Assembly (NCBI GenBank): GCA_035554115.1
Contig: DATMIW010000038.1
Coordinates: 1 to 40,871 of the forward strand
Direction of reading: 5' to 3'
Source of the DNA: CAXTSE01 sp035554115
GTDB taxonomy: Bacteria; Actinomycetota; Actinomycetes; Actinomycetales; Microbacteriaceae
Length of the DNA stretch: 40,871 nt
The notes under the pieces were generated by a model. The model was not told the origin of the DNA and did not search any database. It saw nothing but the letters and a program-made list of their open reading frames with translations. Position 1 is the first letter of the stretch, and each line of letters opens with the position of its first letter. The position numbers and the translations under genes are program-made. Below, piece after piece: positions 33,426-40,766 of the stretch.

Positions 33426-33862
33426 CCGGTCTTGTGTTTCTCGTCCCACTCTTTAAGGTCGGCCGCAGCCAGTTCCACCAGCACCCGCACCAGCTTGTGC
33501 GCGTCCACCTTTGGCCTTCGAATCATCCCTACGACAACCCGCCGGGACTTCTTCGGAACGTGTCGTCGCTCTGCCCGATTCGGCGCCGGTTGTGGCGCAG
33601 GGCGCCCACCCAGAAACAGCCGCGCACTCTGATACGCCCGACCAGCCTTCTGCGGCAGAGAAGGGAAGGACTCATTCATCTTGCTTCGGTGCCGCAGCGC
33701 CTCATCGTCGTTCATGGTTTCTGTTGGCGCGAAGTATTGGTGCAGATCTGCCTGCTCGAGGCCAGTCAGGTGACCGAACGCGTAGGCGTCATCTTCGAAC
33801 CAGTCGGCTCGCAGCTGTTTACGTTGTTGTAGATACTGTGCACTCGTTAGTCGTGGCATCAC
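33422..33862 (-). CDS. Hypothetical protein X, beside the SIR2-HerA pair
   Basis: 146 aa, no family recognised. It is polar and basic in the middle (APNRAERRHVPKKSRR) and has a helical-looking C-terminus with AHKLVRVLVELAAADLKEW. GTG at 33862 is chosen because AGGAG-AACGA-GTG is identical to the start region of the SIR2 gene; an ATG follows directly at 33859. It lies downstream of herA on the same strand, 120 bp away, and a decayed fragment of the same gene sits on the other side of the defence pair (37133-37226). It could be a third component or just a passenger of the repeat array. Confidence 0.7.
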   Translation of the reverse strand: MMPRLTSAQYLQQRKQLRADWFEDDAYAFGHLTGLEQADLHQYFAPTETMNDDEALRHRSKMNESFPSLPQKAGRAYQSARLFLGGRPAPQPAPNRAERRHVPKKSRRVVVGMIRRPKVDAHKLVRVLVELAAADLKEWDEKHKTG

Positions 33863-33982
33863 TCGTTCTCCTATTTAGTTATGGAGACGAGTGTGAGGGA
33901 TCCCACCAAGGAAGCAAGCACGAGCAATTTGCTCATCGCCACCGGAACCGCCTTGCGGTCAGCAGGCCGCGCGTAGTGCTTA

Positions 33983-35878
33983 CTACCAGTTCTTGATCGG
34001 GGTCATGGTCCTGCTGTTTGGCGCGTATTTCTCATCCATAGGACTGATAGACACGACGACAGGAACATGTGCGGTGAGTCCGGCGAAGATCGCGGTGCCG
34101 GTCGGAAGGATTGACAGGGCTTCGAACGAAACCCGGTCTAAGTACGAGACCGTGTACCTGATTGCGTTGATGTCGAGCTCATTGATAAGTCGGTGAAGGA
34201 AATAGTTGTGGAGCTGCGAGATGACGGTCGGGGAGATGTCGTGAGGACGTTGACTCGCGATCGTCAAGAAGACGCCGAACTTACGACCTTCTTTAATGAT
34301 CTCCTCGAACGTTTCAAGTCGGTACTCACGCCACTGCTCACTTTCACGTGCGGAGTCGAGCGAGAGGATGTTGTGGGCTTCGTCGATGATGATATTTAAG
34401 TACTTCTTATCGTCGTGCTCGCGTTTCTTGGCGTCATAGAGCTGCTTCGACACAAGCAGGGGAACGATTTTCTTCATGTTGATGCTTGCATCTTTGAGCG
34501 AGATCACCGCAAGGTTCTTGCCTTCGAACAGATCTGTCCCGAGCGTTACGGTTCGCTTTAGGTCGCGAACTCGTTGTTCCAGTCGCTTCATCAGCGGTGC
34601 GATGTGCTCGCGGTTGGCGTACTTCTTCAGCACGTCATCGTGGAACTGCATGGTGATCTTCAACCGGATGAGATCGATGATGCTCAAGATCGACATGTCG
34701 ATGGTGAGTGCATCAACTTTGGCGTTCACAACATCGCGTTCGAACGCTGCATTGTCGCTGTAGATGCGATCGCCATTCGGCAAGGTGTAGTAATAGTGCT
34801 GGTTGCCGGAACCATGGAATTGCAAGTTGCGGTGGTAGTCGTTCGCAAGAGCTTCGAGTCCAGTCGTGCCCAGATCTTTGAAAACCAACTCAAGATCATG
34901 GACAAAGTTCTGGACCATCGTTCGTTCAAGCGTCGGGTCGTAGTCCTTTGTCACAGCGAGGACGATCCGTTTGATTTCCTGCTTCAGCGTGTCGGCGTCG
35001 ACTGTCTTGTTTGTCCAATAGGCGTGTTCGATTGCGCGAGCCAGGAATGGGCGCTGCGTGATTTCCGTCGCTTGAAGTGCGACCGACCAAAAGGTCGCTT
35101 CGTTGATGACGGCATCCGCAACTGGAATCTTGTCCGCGTCATCACGACTTGTGTCGATGACGTATGTCTTCTTGAAAGAAGGCCCCACGATGATCGAGGA
35201 TGACTTACCTGTGGGCCCTGCGTCGACGTATTCGCCATTGAAGTCAATCAAAAGGAAGCGGGCGTTGCTCTTGAAACCCGCTCGATCCTTGTACTTGTCG
35301 AAGATGGCTTGGTAGATACGCGCAAGGGTGTAGGACTTTCCACTACCCGTGTTCCCGAAGATGCCGAAATGGCTAGCCATGAGGCTATTGAGGCCGAAGG
35401 CGATCGGCTGCCCCTTTTCCAGCGCGAGAGTGCCAATGTCGAGGGCTTCGTCGTCATCCGCAACGAAGTTGTGAACGCGATTGAATTCATCGCGTGTGAG
35501 TAGAAAGCACTCGTTGTCAATAAGAGGCAGCTCTTTGACCCCGCGTTCGAACTCACCCTTCAGAGTGAAGTAGCCGATGAGACTGACAACCAGTACTCGA
35601 TTGAGCCGGCCAGCCTTTGGCTGGTAGTCACTTACGAATCGATCTTCATGCACGCTCTCTTCGTCGACTTTGACGATGATCTCGGTGAAGCCTTTCGCGA
35701 TTTTTAGGTAGCCACCTACTGAGACATTGCGGAGTACCTCGTCGCGGTAGAGGAGGTGAGAGCCGTTCTTTGTCTTGTCGACCTTGATCTCGATTTGGCG
35801 ACCACGAACGGCTTGAACGCGACCTACGCGAAAGATCGAGTCAATAGCAGTTACTCCGACTGAATCATTCCGGTTCAT
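33983..35878 (-). CDS. herA: HerA-like ATPase of the SIR2-HerA antiphage system
   Basis: 631 aa. HerA/FtsK-type hexameric ATPase: an N-terminal beta-barrel-like (HAS) region, Walker A GNTGSGKS at 175-182, Walker B YLNIIIDEAHN near residue 500, then TIASQRPHDISPTVISQLHN (the conserved arginine/glutamine region of the family) and a C-terminal FAGLTAHVPVVV strand. In the SIR2-HerA system it assembles with the SIR2 NADase and the complex depletes NAD+ and attacks DNA during phage infection. ATG at 35878 overlaps the end of the SIR2 gene by 14 bp, indicating coupling; an ATG at 35911 is possible. Base composition is visibly less GC-rich than the island. Confidence 0.93.
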   Translation of the reverse strand: MNRNDSVGVTAIDSIFRVGRVQAVRGRQIEIKVDKTKNGSHLLYRDEVLRNVSVGGYLKIAKGFTEIIVKVDEESVHEDRFVSDYQPKAGRLNRVLVVSLIGYFTLKGEFERGVKELPLIDNECFLLTRDEFNRVHNFVADDDEALDIGTLALEKGQPIAFGLNSLMASHFGIFGNTGSGKSYTLARIYQAIFDKYKDRAGFKSNARFLLIDFNGEYVDAGPTGKSSSIIVGPSFKKTYVIDTSRDDADKIPVADAVINEATFWSVALQATEITQRPFLARAIEHAYWTNKTVDADTLKQEIKRIVLAVTKDYDPTLERTMVQNFVHDLELVFKDLGTTGLEALANDYHRNLQFHGSGNQHYYYTLPNGDRIYSDNAAFERDVVNAKVDALTIDMSILSIIDLIRLKITMQFHDDVLKKYANREHIAPLMKRLEQRVRDLKRTVTLGTDLFEGKNLAVISLKDASINMKKIVPLLVSKQLYDAKKREHDDKKYLNIIIDEAHNILSLDSARESEQWREYRLETFEEIIKEGRKFGVFLTIASQRPHDISPTVISQLHNYFLHRLINELDINAIRYTVSYLDRVSFEALSILPTGTAIFAGLTAHVPVVVSISPMDEKYAPNSRTMTPIKNW

Positions 35879-37058
35879 CAGCTGAACTGCCCTCGTCCTC
35901 AGCATCTTCATCGACCCGAGACTTCTTACCCAAGACTGGAGCGAGATACTGCTCAGTGATCCGGCTGAGCGTCAGCTTTGCCTCGTCATCGGAGGAGGTT
36001 GGTCCGACCAAGACGATGTTGCTGTTTCGAACAAGAGCTTCATCGATTTCTGACTCAACTTTGGCTAGAGCCGCATCGTCATAGCAGAACACGATCACGC
36101 GAAGTGTTGGATTCGATCGCGCAGCGCGAACGATCAAGTGCTTGATGTGCTCGTCACGAAAGGAGAATCCCATCGCCATCAACACGCTGTTCTCTTTCTC
36201 GAGTTCGTTCGAGAGAACGCGAAGAAGGTCGTAGTAGTTGTCGTTTAGGACCGTTGTTTGGAACTTCTCCTTGGTGGGGTTGATGATCGCCAACTTCTCG
36301 TATTCGTTCACGAAAGCATCGATGTGCCCGGTGTTGGTGATCTCCTGCGAGGCTGCAAGAAGCCCGTTGAGGTCGATCGGATCGGTAACCGCGAGGGGCT
36401 CAAGTTCTACTCGGGCTGCATTGAGCACTTCGGCGACTTTGGCTACCTGCTTCAGCGTCGGGTCGAAGTAGATGTTCTTGCTGTCGTCGGATGAGTCCCA
36501 CGCTGCGGACCCGTGGAGCTTTAACAGGTTGAATGTCGGAACTTCCGAAAGGTTCTCGTACTGCAGGCTTCGGCGATAGCGAAGCGCTCCGAAGTTGCTG
36601 GTGTCGAAATGAAGTTTGAAGCGTCCTGTGAAACCGTCATTGAGATCGATGCCCAGGTCGTCAAGCGTGAGCTCAAGCAGGAGGTCGATGTTCGTGGTGA
36701 ACAAGTTCACTTGCTTATTGAGAATGGAACTTCGTCGACGGACAAGTAGCTCGTTGATTGTTCGAACAAACTGACGGTGGTCTGCGAAGAGTTGTTGTGT
36801 GGATGGATCTCGATCGAGAATCAGGTTGTTCTTGACGACTACTCCGTCGAAGAACTTCGCGTACAGTGCGGCACGAACAGTTCGCGCTTGCGTGGGATCA
36901 GCCGTCTTTGTTGCTGCCAGCTCGGTGAGGGCGGTCTCGAGATCGCCAAGGACGTCGAATACTCCAGAGGATGTGCCTGCCCCAATCAAGAAGCTGATGT
37001 GAGCATCTTGAAGAATGTCCCTTAGCTCGTCAGTGGTTGTCTTACCTCGCAGGCTCAC
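35865..37058 (-). CDS. SIR2-family NADase of the SIR2-HerA antiphage system
   Basis: 397 aa. SIR2 motifs are in order: FLIGAGTSSGV (GAG, 26-28), NLFTTNIDLL (TTN.D, about 121-125), LLKLHGSAAW with the catalytic His (H182), and AMGFSFRDEHIKHL near residue 310. The family hydrolyses NAD+; paired with HerA it causes abortive infection. The C-terminus is acidic (EDAEDEGSSADEPE). GTG at 37058 after GAGGAG-AACGA is chosen; the frame is open to 37133 but there is no site there. First gene of a two-gene operon with herA, preceded 75 bp upstream by a decayed fragment of gene X. Confidence 0.93.
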   Translation of the reverse strand: MSLRGKTTTDELRDILQDAHISFLIGAGTSSGVFDVLGDLETALTELAATKTADPTQARTVRAALYAKFFDGVVVKNNLILDRDPSTQQLFADHRQFVRTINELLVRRRSSILNKQVNLFTTNIDLLLELTLDDLGIDLNDGFTGRFKLHFDTSNFGALRYRRSLQYENLSEVPTFNLLKLHGSAAWDSSDDSKNIYFDPTLKQVAKVAEVLNAARVELEPLAVTDPIDLNGLLAASQEITNTGHIDAFVNEYEKLAIINPTKEKFQTTVLNDNYYDLLRVLSNELEKENSVLMAMGFSFRDEHIKHLIVRAARSNPTLRVIVFCYDDAALAKVESEIDEALVRNSNIVLVGPTSSDDEAKLTLSRITEQYLAPVLGKKSRVDEDAEDEGSSADEPE

Positions 37059-37132
37059 TCGTTCTCCTCGTTTACTGTCCGTAGTATGACAGATTGAGCA
37101 TTTCTTGAAAATACCTGATCGGAGACTTATCA

Positions 37133-37226
37133 TTACTCCGGCGGCGCAACGAACTGGTGCAAATCCGCATGCTCAAGACCGACCAAACGGCTGAGAGCTT
37201 AGGCGTCCTGGTCGAACTGACTCACT
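37133..37226 (-). pseudogene. Decayed fragment of gene X
   Basis: Read on the minus strand the stretch gives QFDQDA-stop-ALSRLVGLEHADLHQF, then VAPPE-stop. This matches WFEDDAYAFGHLTGLEQADLHQ of gene X (33422-33862) at most positions, with two stop codons. Only about 30 codons remain. It shows that the DNA next to the SIR2 gene once carried a second copy of gene X. Confidence 0.75.
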
Positions 37227-37468
37227 CCCCCAGGCGCCCAGGCCATTGCACTTTCGACAACACCATCGGTACATCCGACAGAGGTGGGCAAAAGCCCGAA
37301 ATCATGTACCGATAGACACCCTTTGCAGGACGTCAAACCAGATCACCAGGGGTGACGACAGGTAATGACGCAACGGGCGAGTCGGCGATCGGCGGAGCGA
37401 TCGGTACCGACGGATACAAAAATCACCTCCGTCACAGAGGTGATTTCAGGTGATGATTTCTCAACTTA
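37227..37468. other. Intergenic region rich in inverted repeats
   Basis: No gene seen. It contains a 10-bp inverted repeat ATCGGTACAT (37265-37274) / ATGTACCGAT (37304-37313) enclosing GGGC-AAAA-GCCC, a short TCACC-AGG-GGTGA hairpin near 37350, and a perfect 10-bp stem at 37420-37446. It lies between the fragment of gene X and repeat copy B. Confidence 0.65.
37420..37446. repeat. Perfect 10-bp inverted repeat
   Basis: AAATCACCTC and GAGGTGATTT around a 7-nt loop (CGTCACA), flanked by AAA and TTT on the two sides so that it could terminate transcription in both directions, e.g. upstream of repeat copy B. Confidence 0.7.
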
Positions 37469-37897
37469 GTCGACCTCGCCTACCTCTGTTCAAACAATTC
37501 AGCGACCCCCGTCACGTCAACGTTTGTAAGGCAGGTTCTGGCCGAAACGGAGGACGGCACGACGCCTTCTCGAACGACACGGCATCGCCCGTGGACTCGG
37601 CTCAACGAGGAGTCGCGAACGGCAATCGCTCACCGCTATGAAGCGGGCGAGACGTCGACTTCACTCGCTACTGAATACGGTGTCGCCAAATCCACCATCC
37701 TCGGCATCCTCCGGGACAACAACATTGTCGTGCGCCGGCAGCCGCTCACTGCAAAGCAAGTAGGTGAAGCCGCCCAACTCTATGAATCAGGTCTCTCCCT
37801 CTCACAAGTATCTGAAGCAGTGAAAGTGAATCAGGAAACGATGCGGGCAGCGATTGTCGGCATCGGAATAGAAATGCGTCCACCATCGGGTGGCTAG
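37469..37897 (+). repeat. 429-bp HTH-gene repeat, copy B
   Basis: Same boundaries and length as copies A and C. Left flank unrelated to that of A and C, so GTCGAC marks a true edge of the repeated unit. Confidence 0.85.
37526..37897 (+). pseudogene. Double-HTH gene copy B, start codon lost
   Basis: The frame is intact over all 123 codons, with ESRTAIAHRYEAGETSTSLA, EYGVAKSTILGILRDNN and LTAKQVGEAAQLYESGLSLS, but the codon that is GTG in copies A and C is GTA here (37526-37528). No ATG, GTG or TTG lies between the preceding in-frame stop (37454) and the HTH region, so it is probably not translated unless from a CTG a few codons later. Otherwise no damage; loss looks recent, or a non-standard start is used. 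Confidence 0.7.
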
Positions 37898-38097
37898 TTG
37901 TTCCCGTGGACGTTGTGATCGGTCGAGAGGTGGAGCCTCCAGACTCGTCCGCTCGTCGACCCGGTGGGGTGGCGGATGACGGCCGCCCCATGCGGCCAGA
38001 CAACTCGGAGTAGAGGATTTCACGCTGACTCTCGTCTCGGGAGCAACATCGGCATTTGGGCTGTCCTCGCAAGACCCAACGGTTCGAATAAGAGCCA

Positions 38098-38466
38098 CTT
38101 GGTTGACGTGATTGCCCTGTATTCCAACCTTTTGCATCCCCATAAAACCCGAGGCCAGTTGAAGCGGCTGCTCGAGGTGGCAGAAAAGGGTTCTCGCGGA
38201 ATTCCGATGGCCTCGCCAGAAGTACGTGGAGTGGCTCGACGACTGGGATCCGCGACCGTCGAGCAACTCGTTTCGGACTACAAATCTGGTGCGCCTACGA
38301 CCGACTTACTCCCACCCAAGTCAGTGAAGCTGCTGAGCTCTATCGATCCGGTCTTTCTCTCGCCGAACTGTCACGGCAAATGGCGCTTCCCCGCGAAAGT
38401 ATCCGCCGGATACTCGTCGATGCTGGCGTGCAAATGCGTCCGCGGGGTGGTTCATCAAGACAGTAG
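38098..38466 (+). pseudogene. Broken double-HTH gene, copy D
   Basis: The first part reads VDVIALYSNLLHPHKTRGQL then RRLGSATVEQLVSDYKSGAP, equal to the start of the HTH proteins. After about 38290 the frame shifts and the rest reads RLTPTQVSEAAELYRSGLSL, AELSRQMALPRESIRRILVD and AGVQMRPRGGSSRQ, ending with TAG at 38466. About 20 codons between the two HTH units are missing. It is a more distant paralogue than A-C. Start position is approximate. Confidence 0.75.
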
Positions 38467-38536
38467 CCTTTGGCCATTTATTACGTGGCGCGTTTACTTG
38501 CACCTCCAACAGGCAGAATCTGCAGATCTGGGCAGG

Positions 38537-39061
38537 CTACGACTTTGCCTGGTCCCGATAGGGGTAGCCGAAGATTGACTTCCACTCCGCAAGCGGAATT
38601 TTCCTCTGTGGCCGGAATATCGCACCGCGCTTGATCAGTGTGGATCGGAGATCTTGATAACTCTGACGCAGGCTGTCGACCACGATTTCTGGGTCCTCTG
38701 CAGATACAACGAGAGCGGAAGCGATCCTCGGATTGAACATGGAAGTTCGCTGGACCGACACAAAACACTTCCCACCCCGGGGATCCGTATATTCCCCGAT
38801 CAACGGGCGGGAAGGATCCCACTCGGCATACGACGGCATGCGACTAGTGAGGGGTCGGCGAGCCAGCGGACGTCGCCGGAATCCAGGCAGACGAGCGAAC
38901 TCGCCCCATGAGACTAAAACAGAGATAGGCAGTATCGGCAGGATCAGTTCCCAGGGCGGGTCCCCGACAATCGCGAAGAATGTGATCAAGAGGAGCGTGA
39001 CCGCGACTCCTCCCCACAACAATTGGCTCCGTATGTAGAAGCGCCACCACCTCACCAACAT
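38537..39061 (-). CDS. Membrane protein of unknown family, paralogue 1
   Basis: 174 aa. Two membrane helices lie near the N-terminus (about 12-30 and 36-52, WGGVAVTLLLITFFAIVGDP and WELILPILPISVLVSWGEF), followed by GEFARLPGFRRRP and a soluble domain of about 110 residues with MPSYAEWDPSRPLIGEYTDP, FVSVQRTSMFNPR, ALVVSAEDPE and a basic, helical end. Not recognised. About half its residues match paralogue 2 at 39253. ATG at 39061 without a good ribosome binding site. It lies between two broken HTH ends. An immunity or effector role as part of a cassette array is possible but only a guess. Confidence 0.75.
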   Translation of the reverse strand: MLVRWWRFYIRSQLLWGGVAVTLLLITFFAIVGDPPWELILPILPISVLVSWGEFARLPGFRRRPLARRPLTSRMPSYAEWDPSRPLIGEYTDPRGGKCFVSVQRTSMFNPRIASALVVSAEDPEIVVDSLRQSYQDLRSTLIKRGAIFRPQRKIPLAEWKSIFGYPYRDQAKS

Positions 39062-39070
39062 GGGTTCGGA

Positions 39071-39126
39071 TACCTCGCTCGCTCTGAACAGACTCTGACA
39101 ATCCCTGCCAAGGTGGAGTAGATTCC
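39071..39126. repeat. Upstream repeat of membrane paralogue 1
   Basis: Resembles 39791-39846, sharing CTCGCTCGC, CTGACA, and GTGGAGTAG(A/G)TTCCCC. It is the common 5' region of the two duplicated membrane protein genes. Confidence 0.6.
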
Positions 39127-39195
39127 CCAGGCCTTATCCGAGCACTCATCGAAGCCGGCGTCAAAATGCACCCGCGGGGGAGTTCGAGGCACTAG
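39127..39195 (+). pseudogene. C-terminal remnant of an HTH gene, copy E
   Basis: LIRALIEAGVKMHPRGSSRH-stop matches the end of copy D (IRRILVDAGVQMRPRGGSSR). Only the last 20 or so codons are left. It lies between the two membrane protein genes, just as the end of copy D precedes paralogue 1. Confidence 0.65.
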
Positions 39196-39252
39196 CTTCT
39201 GACCCTTTGCTTGGTAGCCACGTTCGCTACCTCACGCGAAACATGTGGGCGA

Positions 39253-39780
39253 CTAGTTGTTAGGCTCGACGAAAATTCTCTCCCACACCAAATACGACTC
39301 GCGATTCTGGGCAAGGAATTTCACACCTCGCTGGTTGAGCTCGGTTCGAAGCGTTTCATACGGCTTCCTAGGAATAACATTAAGAATTTCGTGTGGGGGT
39401 TCTGCGGACGCTACGAGCGCGTGCACCAGCCTCGCTCGAAACTGTGAATCTCGGGCAACCGACACAAACGATCGCCCCAAATCCGGATCAACGAACTCGC
39501 CAATGAGAGGACGAGACGGATCCCATTCATCGTAAGAAGGCATCCCACCTGGGCGCTGTGACTTCTCGACTCGAGCCACCCTTGGCCGGCGACGGAAACC
39601 CGGCAGACGAGCAAACTCTCCAACCGAAACCAGCACAAAAATTGGAAAAAATGACGCGATAATTCCCCACGGCGGGTCGCCGACAACGGCAAAGAAGCCG
39701 ACCATGCCCACCGTGATACCAAGAGCACCCCAAAACCACCAGCTACGCAGGAAGTAACGCCACCATCGAACCATCAGCAC
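39253..39780 (-). CDS. Membrane protein of unknown family, paralogue 2
   Basis: 175 aa, tandem paralogue of the gene at 38537: two N-terminal helices (FWGALGITVGMVGFFAVVGD and IIASFFPIFVLVSVGEF), GEFARLPGFRRRP, MPSYDEWDPSRPLIGEFVDP, FVSVARDSQFRARL, ALVASAEPP and PYETLRTELNQRGVKFLAQN. The start is GTG at 39780 or ATG at 39774. The 56 bp before it (39791-39846) resemble the region before paralogue 1 (39071-39126), so promoter and gene were duplicated together. Function unknown. Confidence 0.75.
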   Translation of the reverse strand: MLMVRWWRYFLRSWWFWGALGITVGMVGFFAVVGDPPWGIIASFFPIFVLVSVGEFARLPGFRRRPRVARVEKSQRPGGMPSYDEWDPSRPLIGEFVDPDLGRSFVSVARDSQFRARLVHALVASAEPPHEILNVIPRKPYETLRTELNQRGVKFLAQNRESYLVWERIFVEPNN

Positions 39781-39790
39781 GGATTAGGGT

Positions 39791-39846
39791 ATCTCGCTCG
39801 CGGTGCGCAGAACCTGACAGCCCCTGACAGGTGTGGAGTAGGTTCC
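39791..39846. repeat. Upstream repeat of membrane paralogue 2
   Basis: Counterpart of 39071-39126. The region to its right (39847-39904) may hold a further, barely recognisable HTH end, but I could not establish it. Confidence 0.6.
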
Positions 39847-39904
39847 CCTCACCCGCGCCGCGGGCGAGGCCTCATAAGAATCGCCCTGCGGTTGACGGAG
39901 GCTC

Positions 39905-40174
39905 TCAATCCCCGCGAGGATGCGAGCCTCCATCAAACCGGGGGCGATTCACTCTCTTTGCAAGCAACGCTCTCCTGCGACGCCACCTCGGGGCCAATAA
40001 CCGGTATGCAAAGCAACCTGCGACTATCAAATAGGCGCCGTAAGCCGCGGGAATGATCCAATTTCCCGCCACCAGCAGATCCTTTAGGAGAAAGACGCCG
40101 TATGGGAAGAAGAACACTAGCGGGCCGAATAACAGGAGCACGAAGATGGAGCGCAATCCCGACCTATGTTTCAT
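39905..40174 (-). CDS. Small membrane protein of unknown family
   Basis: 89 aa from the ATG at 40174 (MKHRSGLRSIFVLLLFGPLV). Two hydrophobic segments, the first about 10-30 and the second beginning WIIPAAYGAYLIVAGCFAYR, are followed by a strongly basic tail (RWRRRRALLAKRVNRPR). No family recognised. In-frame ATGs at 40186 and 40210 are alternatives. It is on the same strand as the two paralogous membrane proteins, and a short hydrophobic reading frame ends one base before its start. Confidence 0.55.
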   Translation of the reverse strand: MKHRSGLRSIFVLLLFGPLVFFFPYGVFLLKDLLVAGNWIIPAAYGAYLIVAGCFAYRLLAPRWRRRRALLAKRVNRPRFDGGSHPRGD

Positions 40175-40175
40175 T

Positions 40176-40247
40176 TCATAAACCATCGAGCACGGCCAAG
40201 GCGGCGGCAATGCTCAACCCGATGATCGTCAGCGCTCGGTTGGACAT
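40176..40247 (-). CDS. Possible 23-residue membrane peptide
   Basis: ATG at 40247 opens MSNRALTIIGLSIAAALAVL and three more residues before TGA, one base ahead of the next gene. It is a single hydrophobic helix with a charged N-terminus. It may be a leader coupled to the gene at 39905-40174 or the remains of a longer one. Support is weak: no clear ribosome binding site. Confidence 0.25.
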   Translation of the reverse strand: MSNRALTIIGLSIAAALAVLDGL

Positions 40248-40337
40248 GAGGGCACTCTACTGACCGACGGGTTCTGGACGGGTTCGGCTTCTGGACAACT
40301 CGGGGCGGGGCGTCTGAGGCTTGCCAACGTCCGTAGT

Positions 40338-40766
40338 GTCGACCTGGCCTACCTCTGTTCAAACCATTCAGCGACCTCCGTCACGTCGACGTTTGTGGCG
40401 CGGGTTTTGACCGAAACAAAGGACGAAAGAGCCCCTTCTCGAACGACACGGCATCGCCCGTGGACTCGACTGGGCGACGACTCGCGAGCTGCGGTCGCCA
40501 CCCGATATTCGGCTGGTGAAACGTCAACGGCTCTGGCTACTGAATTCAACGTCGCCAAGTCCACGATCCTCGGCATCCTGCGGGATAACAACATCGTCGT
40601 GCGAAGGCAGCCCCTCACATCAAAACAGGTGAGTGAAGCCGCCCGACTTTACGAATCCGGACTTTCACTGTCACAAGTCGCTGAAGCGCTGAAGGTGAAT
40701 CAGGAAACGATGCGGGCAGCGATTATTGCCAGCGGAGTTGCTATGCGGGCGCCGTCAGGCCCTTAG
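40338..40766 (+). repeat. 429-bp HTH-gene repeat, copy C
   Basis: Same boundaries and length as copies A and B; closest to A in the HTH gene. Confidence 0.85.
40395..40766 (+). CDS. Small double-HTH protein, copy C (serine-recombinase C-terminal-like)
   Basis: 123 aa, GTG start at 40395; no earlier start codon is available in this frame. Two HTH units as in copy A: SRAAVATRYSAGETSTALAT with EFNVAKSTILGILRDNN, and LTSKQVSEAARLYESGLSLS with QVAEALKVNQETMRAAI, then VAMRAPSGP. It is the only intact copy to the right of the defence pair. Predicted DNA-binding protein without catalytic domain. The last 105 bp of the window after it contain no recognisable gene. Confidence 0.75.
   Translation: MARVLTETKDERAPSRTTRHRPWTRLGDDSRAAVATRYSAGETSTALATEFNVAKSTILGILRDNNIVVRRQPLTSKQVSEAARLYESGLSLSQVAEALKVNQETMRAAIIASGVAMRAPSGP

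Noticed and set aside
37060..37470. Search for a CRISPR array in the repeat-rich right arm
   Set aside because: Repeats here are inverted pairs and long gene-sized copies; no short direct repeats with regular spacers were seen.
38070..38090. tRNA-like GGTTCGAATAA
   Set aside because: The T-loop-like string has no acceptor stem, anticodon arm or CCA-side partner around it.
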